Shown: piece by piece, positions 11,821 through 25,700 of the stretch
Layout: every line of letters starts with the position of its first letter
Numbering within the stretch: position 1 is the stretch's first letter
Source of the DNA: Oscarella lobularis
Taxonomy: Eukaryota; Porifera; Homoscleromorpha; Homosclerophorida; Oscarellidae
Assembly: GCF_947507565.1 (NCBI RefSeq)
Contig: NC_089186.1
Coordinates: 1-64,000 of the forward strand
Length of the DNA: 64,000 nucleotides
Reading direction: 5' to 3'
Translations under genes and position numbers: made by a program
The notes under the pieces: generated by a model
What the model was told of the DNA's origin: nothing
Database searches by the model: none
The model's input: only the letters and a program-made list of their open reading frames with translations

Positions 11821-12355
11821 ATTTGTCCCGAGGACAAACTGTCCACGGACAAATTGTCCCAGGAAAAATTGTCCCCAGGACAAATTGTCCCAGGACAAAT
11901 TGTCCCAGGACAAATTGACCCAGGAAAAATTGTCCCAGGACAAAATGTCCACAGGACAAATTGTCCCAGGACAAATTGTCCCAGGACAAATTGTGCCAGG
12001 ACAAATTGTCCCAGGACAAATTGTGCCAGGACAATTTGTCCCAAGAAAAATTGTCCCAAGGAAAAATTGTCCCAGGACAAATTGTCCCAGGACAAAATTG
12101 TCCCCAGGACAAATTGTCCCAAGGACAAATTGTCCCCAGGACAAATTGTCCCCAGGACAAATTGTCCCCAGCACAAATTGTCCCAAGGAGAAATTGTCCC
12201 AGGACAAATTGTCCTAGGACAAAATTTCCCCAGGACAAATTGTCCCCAAAACAAATTGTCATAGAACAAATTATCCCAGGACCAATTGTCCCCAGGACAA
12301 ATTGTCCCCAGGACAAATTGTCCCCAGGACAAATTGTCCCAGAACAAATTCTCAA
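11820..12355. repeat. 15-bp palindromic satellite, block C
   Basis: About 34 copies of the GGACAA-A-TTGTCC monomer. It starts directly after unit copy 2 and runs directly into the 48-bp satellite. Confidence 0.95.
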
Positions 12356-12478
12356 AAAATTACAGGGAAATTACAGGGGGTTAGCCAACGTGTCTCTCCT
12401 GTAATAAATTACAGCGAAATTACAGGGAGTTAGCCAACGGGTCTCTCCTGTAATAAATTAAAGGGAAATTACAGGGGG
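12356..12478. repeat. 48-bp satellite, short block
   Basis: About 2.5 copies. The junction AGAACAAATTCTCAAAAAATT matches the 15-bp to 48-bp junctions near 7640 and 14950. Confidence 0.9.
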
Positions 12479-14370
12479 TGTATATATTCTGGCAGGCGGT
12501 GTACGTACTCCGCCAGCAGGCGGTGTATATATTCCTGCAGGCGGTGTACATATTCCGGCAGGCGGTGTAAATATTCCGGCTGGCGGTGTATACATTCTGG
12601 CAGGCGGTGTAAGTACTCAGCCAGCAGGCGGTGTATATATTCCGGCAGGCGGTGAAAGTACTCCACCAGCAGGCGGTGTATGTATTCCGGCAGGCGGTGT
12701 AGATATTCCGGCAGGCGGTGTATATATTCTGGCAGGCGGTGCATATATTCCGGCAGGCGGTGTAAATATTCCGGCAGGCGGCGTAAATATTCCGGCAGGC
12801 GGCGTATATATTCCGGGAGGAGGTGTACGTACTCCGCCGGCAGGCGGTGTATATATTCCGGCAGGCGGTGTATATATTCAGGCAGGCGGTGTATATATTC
12901 TGGCAGGCGGTGTAAGTACTCAGCCAGCAGGCGGTGTATATTTTCCGGCAAGCGGTGTACGTACTCCGCCAGCAGGCGGTGTATATATTCCGGCAGGCGG
13001 TGTATACATTCCGGCAAGCGGTGTACGTACTCCGCCAGCAGGCGGTGTAGATATTCTGGCAGGCGGTGTAAGTACTTCGCCAGCAGGCGGTGTATATATT
13101 CCTGCAGGCGGTGTAGATATTCTGGCAGGCGGTGTACGTACTCCGCCAGAGGGCGGTGTATATATTCCGGCAGGCGGTGTATATATTCTGGCAGGCGGTG
13201 TAAGTACTCCGCAAGCAGGCGGTGTATATATTCCGGCAGGCGGTGTAAGTACTCAGCCAGCAGGCGGTGTATATATTCCGGCAGGCGGTGTACGTACTCC
13301 GCCGGCTGGCGGTGTATATATTCTCGCAGGCGGTCTACGTACTCCTCCAGCAGGCGGTGTATATATTCTGGCAGGCGGTGTAAGTACTCTGCCAGCAGGC
13401 GGTGTATATATTCCGGCAAGCGGTGTAAGTACTCAGCCAGCAGGCGGTGTATATATTCCGGCAGGCGGTGTACGTACTCCGCCGGCTGGCGGTGTATATA
13501 TTCTCGCAGGCGGTCTACGTACTCCTCCAGCAGGCGGTGTATATATTCTGGCAGGCGGTGTAAGTACTCTGCCAGCAGGCGGTGTATATATTCCGGCAGG
13601 CGTTTTAGATATTCTTGCAGGCGGTGTACGTACTAAGCCAGCATGCGGTGTATATATTCCGGCAGGCGGTGTATATATTCTGGCAGGCGGTGTAAGTACT
13701 CCGCCAGCAGGCGGTGTATATATTCCGGCAGGCGGTGTAAGTACTCAGCCAGCAGGCGGTGTACATATTCCGGCAAGCGGTGTAAGTACTCAGCCAGCAG
13801 GCGGTGTATATATTCCGGCAAGCTGCGTACGTACTCCGCCGGCAGGCGGTGTATATAATCTGGCAGGCGTTGTATATATTCTGGCAGGCGGTGTACGTAC
13901 TCTGCCGGCAGGCGGTGTACGTACTCCGCCGGCAGGCGGCGTAGATATTCCGGCAGGCGGCGTATATATTCTGGCAGGCTGTGTACGTACTCTGCCGGCA
14001 GGCGGCGTATATATTCCGGCAAGCGGTGTACGTACTCCGCCGGCAGGCGGTGTAGATATTCTGACAGGCGGTGTACGTACTCCGCTGGCAGGCTGTGTAT
14101 ATATTCTGGCAGGCGGGGTACGTACTCCGCCGGCAGGCGGTGTACATATTCCGGCAGGCGGTGTATATATTCAGGCAGGCGGTGTATATATTCTGACAGA
14201 CGATGTAAGTACTCAGCCAGAAGGCGGTGTATATTTTCCGGCAAGCGGTGTACGTACTTCGCCAGCAGGCGGTGTATATATTCCGGCAGGCGGTATATAA
14301 ATTACGGCAAGCGGTGTACGTACTCCGCCAGCAGGCGGTGTAGATATTCTGGCAAGCGGTGTACGTACTC
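12478..14370. repeat. 21/24-bp GC-rich satellite
   Basis: About 85 copies alternating GGCAGGCGGTGTATATATTCC (about 21 bp) with longer variants carrying TACGTACTCCGCC. CCGCC-GGCA-GGCGG forms an inverted repeat where the two variants meet. A block of about 200 bp including TATTCTCGCAGGCGGTC is duplicated (about 13315 and 13495). Long tyrosine- or histidine/arginine-rich open frames result from the 21/24-bp period and are not called as genes. Confidence 0.96.
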
Positions 14371-14636
14371 CGCGGGCGACGAACGCTCTAAACTGCTTCG
14401 TAACTATCTACTACTTACCTTTTGACGTCGCTCGGACCTTCGCATCGTCGAAAACGAGCCAGAAACCGTGTTTCTTCGAAACGAGACGCGCGCGCTAACA
14501 TAAGCACGTGACCTCACAGGTTTAACATTGTGACGTCATAAATAAACTATTAACGATCGGGGTTTCACATTGCTACGCCTATAGAATGCCACGGCAACAC
14601 GTACAGAGCGGTTTCGCGAATATTGGAAGAGGGACA
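14371..14636. repeat. Dispersed subtelomeric unit, copy 3 (5'-truncated)
   Basis: Nearly identical to 11555-11805. Its left end is broken inside the unit by the 21/24-bp satellite at GGGCGACGAACGCTCTAAA. The right end again meets a 15-bp palindromic array. Confidence 0.9.
14505..14538. promoter_or_regulatory. E-box plus CRE pair, copy 3
   Basis: CACGTGAC at 14505-14512 and TGACGTCA at 14531-14538, spacing 26 bp. The spacer differs from copy 2 at two positions. Confidence 0.55.
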
Positions 14637-14955
14637 ATTTGTCCCTAGGACAAATTGTCCCAGGACAAATTGTCCCAGGACAAATTGTCCCAGGACAAAT
14701 TGTGCCAGGACCAATTGTCCCCAGGACAAATTGACCAAGGACAATTTGTCCCCAAGACAAATTGTCCCAGGATAAATTGTCCCCAGGACAAATTGTCCTT
14801 GGATAAATTGTCTTTAGGATAAATTGTTCCCAGAACAAATTGTCCCAGGAAAAATTGTCTTTAGGACAAATTGTCCCCAGGAAAAATTGTCCCAGGACAA
14901 ATTGCCCCAGGAGAAATTGTCCCCAGGACAAATTGTCCCAGGACAAATTCTCCCA
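14637..14955. repeat. 15-bp palindromic satellite, block D
   Basis: About 20 copies of the GGACAA-A-TTGTCC monomer between unit copy 3 and a short 48-bp block, the same order as at 11820-12478. Confidence 0.95.
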
Positions 14956-15035
14956 AAAATTACATCGAAATTACACGGGGTTAGCCAACGTCTCTCTCCT
15001 GTAATAAATTACAGCGAACTTACACGGGCTAGCTA
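14956..15035. repeat. 48-bp satellite, short block before the 41-bp satellite
   Basis: Under two copies, ending at the recurrent junction CTTACACGGGCTAGCTAAGG (15019), where the 41-bp satellite begins. Confidence 0.9.
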
Positions 15036-16860
15036 AGGCCCTGAAGATAAAGTTGAGAGCCTAAACTTTCATTCTGAGGACCTGAAGATAAAGTTGAGGG
15101 CCTAAACTTTGATTCCAAGGCCCTGAAGATAAAGTTGAGGACCTAAACTTTGATTCTAAGGACCTGAACATAAAGTTGAGGGCCAAAACTTTGATTCAAA
15201 GAGCCTGAAGATAAAGTTGAGGGCCTAAACTTTGATTCTAAGGACCTGAAGATAAAGTTGAGAGACTAAACTTTGATTCTAAGGACCTGAAGATAAAGTT
15301 GAGGGCCTAAACTTTGATTCTAAGGATTTGAAGATAAAGTTGAGGGCCTAAACTTTGATTCTAGGGACCTGAAGATAAAGTTGAGGGCCTAAACTTTGAT
15401 TCTAAAGGCCTGAAGATAAAGTTGAGGGCCTAAACTTTGATTCTAAGGATTTGAAGATAAAGTTGAGGGCCTAAACTTTGATTCCAAGGACCTAAAGATA
15501 AAGTTGAGGGCCTAAACTTTGATTATAAGAGCCTGAAGATAAAGTTGAGGGCCTGAACTTTGATTCTAAGGGCCTGAAGATAAGTTGAGGGCCTAAACAT
15601 TGATTCTAAGGGCCTGAAGATAAAGTTGAGGGCCTAAACTCTGATTCTAAGGCCCTGAAGATAAATTTGAGAGACTAAACTTTGATTCTAATGAGCTAAA
15701 CATAAAGTTGAGGGCATAAACTTTGATTCTAAGGCCCTGAAGATAAAGTTGAACGCCTAAACTTTGATTCTAAGGGCCTGAAGATAAAGTTGAGGGCCTA
15801 AACTCCGATTCTAAGGACCTGAAGATAAAGTTGAGAGACTAAACTTTGATTCTAAGGACCTGAAGATAAAGTTGAGGGCCTAAACTTTGATTCTAGGGAC
15901 CTGAAGATGAAGTTGGGGGCCTAAATTTTGATTCTAAGGACCTGAAGATAAAGTTGAGGGCCTAAACTCTGATTCTAAGGACCTGAAGATAAAGTTGAAG
16001 GCCTAAACTTTGATTCTAAGGCCCTGAAGAGAAATTTGAAGGCCCAAACTTTGATTCTAAGGGTCTGAAGTTAAAGTTCAGGGCCAAAACTCTGATTCTA
16101 AGAACCTGAAGATAAAGTTGAAGGTCTAAACTTTGATTCCAACGGTCTGAAGTTAAAGTTCAGGGTCAAAACTCTGATTCTAAGGACCTGAAGATAACGT
16201 TGAGGGCCTAAACTCTGATTCTAAGGACCCGAAGATAAAGTTGAGGGCCTAAACTTTGATTCTAAGGATTTGAAGATAAAGTTGAGGGCCTAAACTTTGA
16301 TTCTAGGGACCTGAAGATAAAGTTGAGGGCCTAAACTTTGATTCCAAGGACCTGAAGATAAGTTGAGGGCCTAAACTTTGATTCTAAGGACCTGAAGATA
16401 AAGTTGAGGGCCTAAACTTTGATTCTAAGGACCTGAAGATGAAGTTGAGGGCCTAAATTTTGATTCTAAGGACCTGAAGATAAAGTTGAGGGCCTAAACT
16501 CTGATTCTAAGGCCCTGAAGATAAACTTGAGGGCCTAGACTTTGATTCTAAGGCCCTGAAGATAAAGTTGAAGGCCTAAACTTTGATTCTAGGGACCTGA
16601 AGATAAAGTTGAAGGCCCAAACTTTGATTCTAAGGGTCTCAAGTTAAAGTTCAGGGCCAAAACTCTGATTCTAAGAACCTGAAGATAAAGTTGAAGGTCT
16701 AAACTTTGATTCCAAGGACCTGAAGATAAGTTGAGGGCCTAAAAATTGATTCTAAGGCCCTGAAGATAAAGATGAGGGCCTAAACTTTGATTCTAAGGCC
16801 CTGAAGATAAAGTTGAGGGCATAAACTTCGATTCTAAGGCATTGATGATAAAGTTGAGGG
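15036..16860. repeat. 41-bp satellite, block 1
   Basis: About 44 copies of a 41-bp monomer whose parts are AAGGACCTGAAGATAAAGTT, GAGGGCCTA and AACTTTGATTCT. AAAGTT and AACTTT form an inverted repeat around the 9-bp centre. Confidence 0.97.
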
Positions 16861-18215
16861 CCCAACGGGTCTCTCTTGTAATAAATTACAGCGAAATTAC
16901 AGGGGTTAGCCAAAGGGTCTCTCCTGTAATAAATTAGAGCGAAACTACAGGGACTAGCCAAAGGGTCTCTCCTGTAATAAATTACAGCGAAATTACAGGG
17001 GCTAGCCAAAGGTCTCTCCTGTAATAAACTACAGCGAAATTACAGGGGCTAGCCAACGGGTCTCTCCTGTAATAAACTACAGCGAAAGTACAGGGGCTAC
17101 ACCAAAGGGTCTCTCCTGTAATAAATTACAGCAAAATTACAGGGTCTAGCCAAAGGGTCTCTCCTGTAATAAACTACAGCGAAATTACAGGGGGTTAGCA
17201 AACGGGTCTCTCCTGTAATAAACTACAGCGAAATTACAGGAGGCTAGCAAACGGGTCTCTCCTGTAATAAATTACAGCGAAATTACAGGAGGTTAGCCAA
17301 CGGGTCTCTTCTGTAATAAATTACAGCCAAATTAAAGAGGCTAGCCAACGGGTCTCTCCTGTAATAAACTACAGCGAAATTAAAGAGGCTAGCCAAAGGT
17401 CTCTCCTGTAATAAATTACAGCGAATTTACAGGGGGTTAGTAAACGGGTCTCTCCTGTAATAAATTACAGCGAAATTATTGGGGCTAGCCAAAGGGTCTC
17501 TCCTGTAATAAATTACAGCGAAATTACAGGGGGTTAGCAAACAAGTCTCTCCTGTAATAAATTACAGCGAAATTACAGGGGGCTAGCCAACGGGTGTTTC
17601 CTGTAATAAATTACAGCGAAATTACAGGGGCTAGCCAACGGGTCTCTCCTGTAATAAATTACAGCGAAATTACAGGGGCTAGCAAAAGGGTCTCTCCTGT
17701 AATAAATTACAGCGAAGTTACAGGGGCTAGCCAACGGGTCTCTTCTGTAATAAATTACAGCGAAATTGCAGGGGGTTAGCCAACGGGTCTCTCCTGTAAT
17801 AAATTACAGCGAAATTAAGAGGGGTTAGCAAACGGGTATCTCCTGTAATAAATTACAGCGATTTTACAGGGGGCTAGCCAACAGGTCTCTCCTGTAATAA
17901 ACTACAGCGAAATTACAGGGGGTTAGCCAACGGGTCTCTCCTGTAATAAATTACAGCGAAATTACAGAGGCTAGCTAAAGGGTATCTCTTGTAATAAATT
18001 ACAGCGAATTTATAGGGGCTAGCCAATGGGTCTCTCCTGTAATAAACTACAGCGAAATTACAGGGGGTTAGCAAACGGGTCTCTCCTGTAATAAATTACA
18101 GCGAAATTACAGGGGCTAGACAACGGGTATCTCCTAATAATAAATTACAGCGAAATTACAGGGGGTTAGCCAACGGGTCTCTCCTGTAATAAATTACAGC
18201 GAACTTACACGGGCT
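16861..18215. repeat. 48-bp satellite, block 2
   Basis: About 28 copies. Its left junction with the 41-bp satellite (TTGAGGGCCCAACGGGTCTC) recurs at about 19072, 21372 and 31655. Confidence 0.96.
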
Positions 18216-19080
18216 AGCTAAGGCCCTGAAGATAAAGTTGAGAGCCTAAACTTTCATTCTAAGGACCTGAAGATAAAGTTGAGGGCAGATAAAGTTGAGA
18301 GCCTAAACTTTGATTCTAAGGCCCTGAAGATAAAGTTGAGGGCCTAAACTTCGATTCTAAGGCCCTGAAGATAAAGTTGAAGGCATAAACTTCGATTCTA
18401 AGGCATTGAAGATAAAGTTGAGGTCCTAAACTTTGATTCTAAGGACCTGAAGATAAAGTTGAGGGCCTAAACTTTGATTCTAAGGAGCTAAAGATAAAGT
18501 TGAGGGCCTAAACTCTAATTCTAAGACCCTGAAGATAAAGTTGAAGGCCCAAACATTGATTGTAAGGGCCTGAAGATAAAGGTCATGGCCAAAACTCTGA
18601 TTCTAAGGACCTGAAGATAAAGTTGAGGGCCTAAACTTTGATTCTAAGAGCCTGAAGATAAAGTTGAGGGCCTAAACTTTGATTCTAAGGACCTGAAGAT
18701 AAAGTTGAGAGACTAAACTTTGACTCTAAGGACCTGAAGACAAAGTTGAAAGCCTAAACTTTGATTCTAAGGCCCTGAAGATAAAGTTGAAAGCTTAAAC
18801 TTTGATTCTAAGGCCCTGAAGAGAAGTTTGAAGGCCCAAACTTTGATTCTTAGGGTCTGAAGTTAAAGTTCAGGGCCAAAACTCTGATTCTAAGAACCTG
18901 AAGATAAAGTTGAAGGTCTAAACTTTGATACCAAGGACCTGAAGATAAGTTGAGGGCCTAAAAATTGATTCTATGACCCTGAAGATAAAGATGAGGGCCT
19001 AAACTTTGATTCTAAGGCCCTGAAGATAAAGTTGAGGGCATAAACTTCGATTCTAAGGCATTGAAGATAAAGTTGAGGGC
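18216..19080. repeat. 41-bp satellite, block 2
   Basis: About 21 copies. Nearly the same monomer order is repeated in block 3 (20491-21380). Confidence 0.96.
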
Positions 19081-20490
19081 CCAACGGGTCTCTCCTGTAA
19101 TAAATTACAGCGAAATTACAGGGGTTAGCCAAAGGGTCTCTCCTGTAATAAATTAGAGCGAAACTACAGGGGCTAGCCAAAGGGTCTCTCCTGTAAAAAA
19201 TTACAGCGAAATTACAGGGGCTAGCCAAAGGGTCTCTCCTGTAATAAACTACAGCGAAATTACAGGGGGTTAGCCAACGGGTCTCTCCTGTAATAAACTA
19301 CAGCGAAAGTACAGGCGCTATACCAAAGGGTCTCTCCTGTAATAAATTACAGCGAAATTACAGGGTCTAGCCAAAGGGTCTCTCCTGTAATAAACTACAG
19401 CGAAATTACAGGAGGCTAGCCAACGGGTCTCTCCTGTAATAAATTACAGCGAATTTACAGGGGGTTAGCCAACGGGTCTCTCCTGTAATAAACTACAGCG
19501 AAAGTACAGGCGCTATACCAAAGGGTCTCTCCTGTAATAAATTACAGCGAAATTACAGGGTCTAGCCAAAGGGTCTCTCCTGTAATAAACTACAGCGAAA
19601 TTACAGGAGGCTAGCCAACGGGTCTCTCCTGTAATAAATTACAGCGAAATTACAGGGGGTTAGCCAACGGGTCTCTCCTGTAATAAATTAAGGCGAATTA
19701 ACAAGGGGTTAGCCAACGGGTCTCTCCTGTAATAAATTACAGCGAATTAACAGGGGGTTAGCCAACGGGTCTCTCCTGTAATAAATTACAGCGAAATTAC
19801 AGGGGGTTAGCAAACAAGTCTCTCCTGTAATAAATTACAGCGAAATTACAGGGGGCTAGCCAACGGGTCTTTCCTGTAATAAATTACAGCGAAATTACAG
19901 GGGCTAGCCAACGGGTCTCTCCTGTAATAAATTACAGCGAAATTACAGGGGCTAGCAAAAGGGTCTCTCCTGTAATAAATTACAGCGAAGTTACAGGGGG
20001 GTTAGCAAACGGGTATCTCCTGTAATAAATTACAGCGAATTTACAGGGGGCTAGCCAACAGGTCTCTCCTGTAATAAACTACAGCGAAATTACAGGGGGT
20101 TAGCCAACGGGTCTCTCCTGTAATAAATTACAGCGAAATTACAGAGGCTAGCTAAAGGGTATCTCCTGTAATAAATTACAGCGAATTTATAGGGGCTAGC
20201 CAATGGGTCTCTCCTGTAATAAACTACAGCGAAATTACAGAAGGTTAGCAAACGGGTATCTCCTGTAATAAATTACAGCGAATTTACAGGGGGCTAGCCA
20301 ACGGGTCTCTCCTGTAATAAATTACAGCGAAATTACAGGGGCTAGACAACGGGTCTCTCCTGTAATAAATTACAGCGAAATTACAGGGGCTAGACAACGG
20401 GTATCTCCTAATAATAAATTACAGCGAAATTACAGGGGGTTAGCCAACGGGTCTCTCCTGTAATAAATTACAGCGAACTTACACGGGCTA
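19081..20490. repeat. 48-bp satellite, block 3
   Basis: About 29 copies. A run of roughly 180 bp containing GCGCTATACCAAAGGG is duplicated (about 19315 and 19510). Confidence 0.96.
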
Positions 20491-21380
20491 GCTAAGGCCC
20501 TGAAGATAAAGTTGAGAGCCTAAACTTTCATTCTAAGGACCTGAAGATAAAGTTGAGGGCCTAAACTTTGATTCTAAGGCCCTGAAGATAAAGTTGAGAG
20601 CCTAAACTTTGATTCTAAGGCCCTGAAGATAAAGTTGAGGGCCTAAATTTCGATTCTAAGGCCCTGAAGATAAAGTTGAGGGCATAAACTTCGATTCTAA
20701 GGCATTGAAGATAAAGTTGAGGTCCTAAACTTTGATTCTAAGGACCTGAAGATAAAGTTGAGGGCCTAAACTTTGATTCTAAGGAGCTAAAGATAAAGTT
20801 GAGGGCCTAAACTCTAATTCTAAGACCCTGAAGATAAAGTTGAAGGCCCAAACATTGATTGTAAGGGCCTGAAGATAAAGGTCATGGCCAAAACTCTGAT
20901 TCTAAGGACCTGAAGATAAAGTTGAGGGCCTAAACTTTGATTCTAAGAGCCTGAAGATAAAGTTGAGGGCCTAAACTTTGATTCTAAGGACCTGAAGATA
21001 AAGTTGAGAGACTAAACTTTGATTCTAAGGACCTGAAGACAAAGTTGAGGGCCTAAACTTTGATTCTAAGACCCTGAAGATAAGGTTGAAAGCCTAAACT
21101 TTGATTCTAAGGCCCTGAAGAGAAGTTTGAAGGCCCAAACTTTGATTCTTAGGGTCTGAAGTTAAAGTTCAGGGCCAAAACTCTGATTCTAAGAACCTGA
21201 AGATAAAGTTGAAGGTCTAAACTTTGATACCAAGGACCTGAAGATAAGTTGAGGGCCTAAAAATTGATTCTAAGGCCCTGAAGATAAAGATGAGGGCCTA
21301 AACTTTGATTCTAAGGCCCTGAAGATAAAGTTGAGGGCATAAACTTCGATTCTAAGGCATTGAAGATAAAGTTGAGGGCC
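20491..21380. repeat. 41-bp satellite, block 3
   Basis: About 21-22 copies, monomer-by-monomer similar to block 2. This shows that a 48-bp/41-bp compound unit of about 2.2-2.3 kb was duplicated as a whole. Confidence 0.96.
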
Positions 21381-22735
21381 CAACGGGTCTCTCCTGTAAT
21401 AAATTACAGCGAAATTACAGGGGTTAGCCAAAGGGTCTTTCCTGTAATAAATTAGAGCGAAACTACAGGGGCTAGCCAAAGGATCTCTCCTGTAAAAAAT
21501 TACAGCGAAATTACAGGGGCTAGCCAAAGGGTCTCTCCTGTAATAAACTAGAGCGAAATTACAGGAGGCTAGCCAACGGGTCTCTCCTGTAATAAATTAC
21601 AGCGAAATTACAGGGGGTTAGCCAACGGGTCTCTCCTGTAATAAATTACAGCGAATTAACAAGGGGTTAGCCAACGGGTCTCTCCTGTAATAAATTACAG
21701 CGAATTAACAGGGGGTTAGCCAACGGGTCTCTCCTGTAATAAATTACAGCCAAATTAAATAGGCTAGCAAACGGGTCTCTCCTGTAATAAATTACAGCGA
21801 ATTTACAGGGGGTTAGTAAACGGGTCTCTCCTGTAATAAATTACAGCGAATTTACAGGGGGTTAGCCAACGGGTCTCTCCTGTAATAAATTACAGCAAAA
21901 TTACAGGAGGTTAGCCAACGGGTCTCTCCTGTAATAAATTACAGCGAAATTACAGGGGGTTAGCAAACAAGTCTCTCCTGTAATAAATTACAGCGAAATT
22001 ACAGGGGCTAGCCAACGGGTCTCTCCTGTAATAAATTACAGCGAAATTACAGGGGCTAGCAAAAGGGTCTCTCCTGTAATAAATTACAGCGAACTTACAG
22101 GGGCTAGCCAACGGGTCTTTCCTGTAATAAATTACAGCGAAATTACAGGGGGCTACCCAACGAGTCTCTCCTGTAATAAATTACAGCGAACTTACAGGGG
22201 CTAGCCAACGGGTCTCTCCTGTAATAAATTACAGCGAAATTACAGGGGGTTAGCCAACGGGTCTCTCCTGTAATAAATTACAGCAAAATTACAGGAGGTT
22301 AGCCAACGGGTCTCTCCTGTTATAAATTACAGCGAAATTACAGGGGGTTAGCAAACAAGTCTCTCCTGTAATAAATTACAGCGAAATTACAGGGGGCTAG
22401 CCAACGGGTCTTTCCTGTAATAAATTACAGCGAAATTACAGGGGCTAGCCAACGGGTCTCTCCTGTAATAAATTACAGCGAAATTACAGGGGCTAGCAAA
22501 AGGGTCTCTCCTGTAATAAATTACAGCGAACTTACAGGGGCTAGCCAACGGGTCTTTCCTGTAATAAATTACAGCGAAATTACAGGGGCTAGACAACGGG
22601 TCTATCCTAATAAAAAATTACAGCGAAATTACACGGGGTTAGCCAACGGGTATCGCCTGTAATAAATTACAGCGAAATCACAGGGGGTTAGCCAACGGGT
22701 CTCTCCTGTAATAAATTACAGCGAACTTACAGGGC
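21381..22735. repeat. 48-bp satellite, block 4
   Basis: About 28 copies. An internal segment containing AGCAAAATTACAGGAGGTTAG through TTAGCAAACAAG is repeated (about 21895 and 22283). Confidence 0.96.
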
Positions 22736-25700
22736 TAGCTAAGGCCCTGAAGATAAAGTTGAGAGCCTAAACTCTAATTCTAAGACCCTGAAGATAAAGT
22801 TGAAGGCCCAAACATTGATTCTAAGGGCCTGAAGATAAAGGTCATGGCCAAAACTCTGATTCTAAGGCCCTGAAGAGAAATTTGAAGGCCCAAACTTTGA
22901 TTCAAAGGGTCTGAAGTTAAAGTTCAGGGCCAACATTCTGATTCTAAGGACCTGAAGATAAAGTTGAGAGACTAAATTTTGATTCTAAGGCCCTGGAAAT
23001 AAAGTTGAACGCCTAAACTTTGATTCTAAGGGCCTGAAGATAAAGTTGAGGGCCTAGACTTTGATTCTAAGGGCCTGAAGATAAAGTTGAGGGCCTAAAC
23101 TGTGATTCTAAGGCCCTGAAGATAAAGTTGAAGGCCAAAACTTTGATTCTAAGGCCCTGAAGATAAAGTTGAAGGCCCAAACATTGATTCTAAGGGCCTG
23201 AAGATAAAGGTCATGGCCAAAACTCTGATTCTAAGGACCTGAAGATAAAGTTGAGAGACTAAACTTTGATTCTAAGGACCTGAAGATAAAGTTGAGGGCC
23301 TAAACTTTGATTCTAAGGCCCTGAAGATAAAGTTGAACGCCTAAACTTTGATTCTAAGGGCCTGAAGATAAATTTGAGGGCCTAAACTCCGATTCTAAGG
23401 ACCTGAAGATAAAGTTGAGAGACTAAACTTTGATTCTAAGGACCTGAAGATAAAGTTGAGGGCCTAAACTTTTATTCTAAGGGCCTGAAGATAAAGTTGA
23501 GGGCCTAGACTTCGATTCTAAGGCCCTGAAGATAAAGTTGAAGGCCAAAACTTTGATTCTAAGGCCATGAAGAGAAATTTGAAGGCCCAAACTTTGATTC
23601 TAAGGGTCTGACGTTAAAGTTCAGAGCCAAAACTCTGATTCTAAGGACCTGAAGATAAAGTTGAGGGCCTAGACTTTTATTCTAAGGACCTGAAGATAAA
23701 GTTCAGGGTCAAAACTATGATTCTAAGGACCTGAAGATAAAGTTTAGGGCCTAAACTACGATTCTAAGGCCCTGAAGATAAAGTTGAGGGCCTAGACTTT
23801 GATTCCAAGCCCTGAAGATAAAGTTGAGGGCCTAGACTTTGATTCTAAGAGCCTGAAGATAAAGTTGAAGGCCTAAATTCCGATTCTAAGGACCTGAAGA
23901 TAAAGTTGAGAGACTAAACTTTGATTCTAAGGACCTGAAGATAAAGTTGAGGGCCTAAACTCTGATTCTAAGGCCCTGAAGATAAAGTTGAGGGCCTAAA
24001 CTCTAATTCTAAGACCCTGAAGATAAAGTTGAAGGCCCAAACATTGATTCTAAGGGCCTGAAGATAAAGGTCATGGCCAAAACTCTGATTCTAAGGACCT
24101 GAAGATAAAGTTGAGGGCCTAAACTTTGATTCTAAGAGCCTGAAGATAAAGTTGAGGGCCTAAACTTTGATTCTAAGGACCTGAAGATAAAGTTGAGAGA
24201 CTAAACTTTGATTCTAAGGACCTGAAGATAAAGTTGAGGGCATAAACTCTAATTCTAAGACCCTGAAGATAAAGTTGAAGGCCCAAACATTGATTCTAAG
24301 GGCCTGAAGATAAAGGTCATGGCCAAAACTCTGATTCTAAGGACCTGAAGATAAAGTTGAGGGCCTAAACTTTGATTCTAAGAGCCTGAAGATAAAGTTG
24401 AGGGCCTAAACTTTGATTCTAAGGCCCTGAAAATAAAGTTGAACGCCTAAAATTTGATTCTAAAAGCCTGAAGATAAAGTTGAGGGCCTAGACTTTGATT
24501 CTAAGGGCCTGAAGATAAAGTTGAGGGCCTAAACTCTGATTCTAAGGCCCTGAAGATAAACTTGAGAGCCTAGACTTTGATTCTAAGGCCCTGAAGACAA
24601 AGTTGAAGGCCAAAACTTTGATTCTAAGGCCCTGAAGACAAATTTGAAGGCCCAAACTTTGATTCTAAGGGTCTGAAGTTAAAGTTCAGAGCCAAAACTA
24701 TGATTCTAAGGACCTGAAGATAAAGTTGAGGGCCTAGACTTTGATTCTAAGGACCTGAAGATAAAGTTGAAGGCCAAAACTTTGATTCTAAGGCCCTGAA
24801 GAGAAATTTGAAGGCCCAAACTTTGATTCTAAGGGTCTGAAGTTAAAGTTCAGAGCCAAAACTATGATTCTAAGGACCTGAAGATAAAGTTGAGGGCCTA
24901 GACTTTGATTCTAAGGACTTGAAGATAACGTTGAGAGACTAAACTTTGATTCTAAGGACCTGAAGATAAAGTTGAGGGCCTAAACTTTGATTCTTAGAGC
25001 CTGAAGATAAAGTTGAGGGCCTAGACTTTGATTCTAAGGACCTGAAGATAAAGTAGAGGGCCTAAACTTTGATTCTAAGAGCCTGAAGATAAAGTTGAGG
25101 GCCAAAACTCTGATTCTAAGGGCCTGAAGATAAAGTTGAGGGCCTAGACTTTGATTCTAAGGACCTGAAGATAAAGTTGAGGGCTTAAACTCTGATTCTA
25201 AGGCCCTGGAGATAAAGTTGAAGGCCCAAACATTGATTCTAAGGGCCTGAAGATAAAGGTCATGGCCAAAACTCTGATTCTAAGGACCTGAAGATAAAGT
25301 TGAGGGCCTAAACTTTGATTCTAAGAGCCTGAAGATAAAGTTGAGGGCCTAAACTTTGATTCTAAGGCCCTGAAGAGAAATTTGAAGGCCCAAACTTTGA
25401 TTCTAAGGGTCTGAAGTTAAAGTTCAGAGCCAAAACTCTGATTCTAAGGACCTGAAGATAAAGTTGAGGGCCTAGACTTTGATTCTAAGGACCTGAAGAT
25501 AAAGTTGATGGCCTAAACTTTGATTCTAAGAGCCTGAAGTTAAAGTTCAGGGTCAAAACTCTGATTCTAAGGACCTGAAGATAAAGTTGAGGGCCTAAAC
25601 TCCGATTCTAAGGACCTGAAGATAAAGTTGATAGACTAAACTTTGATTCTTAGGACCTGAAGATAAAGTTGAGGGCCTAAACTTTGATTCTAGGGACCTG

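Noticed and set aside
12420-14250. Tyr/Ala/Cys-rich and Glu/Tyr/His/Arg-rich frames of 180-318 codons
   Set aside because: Result from the 21/24-bp satellite in several frames of both strands.
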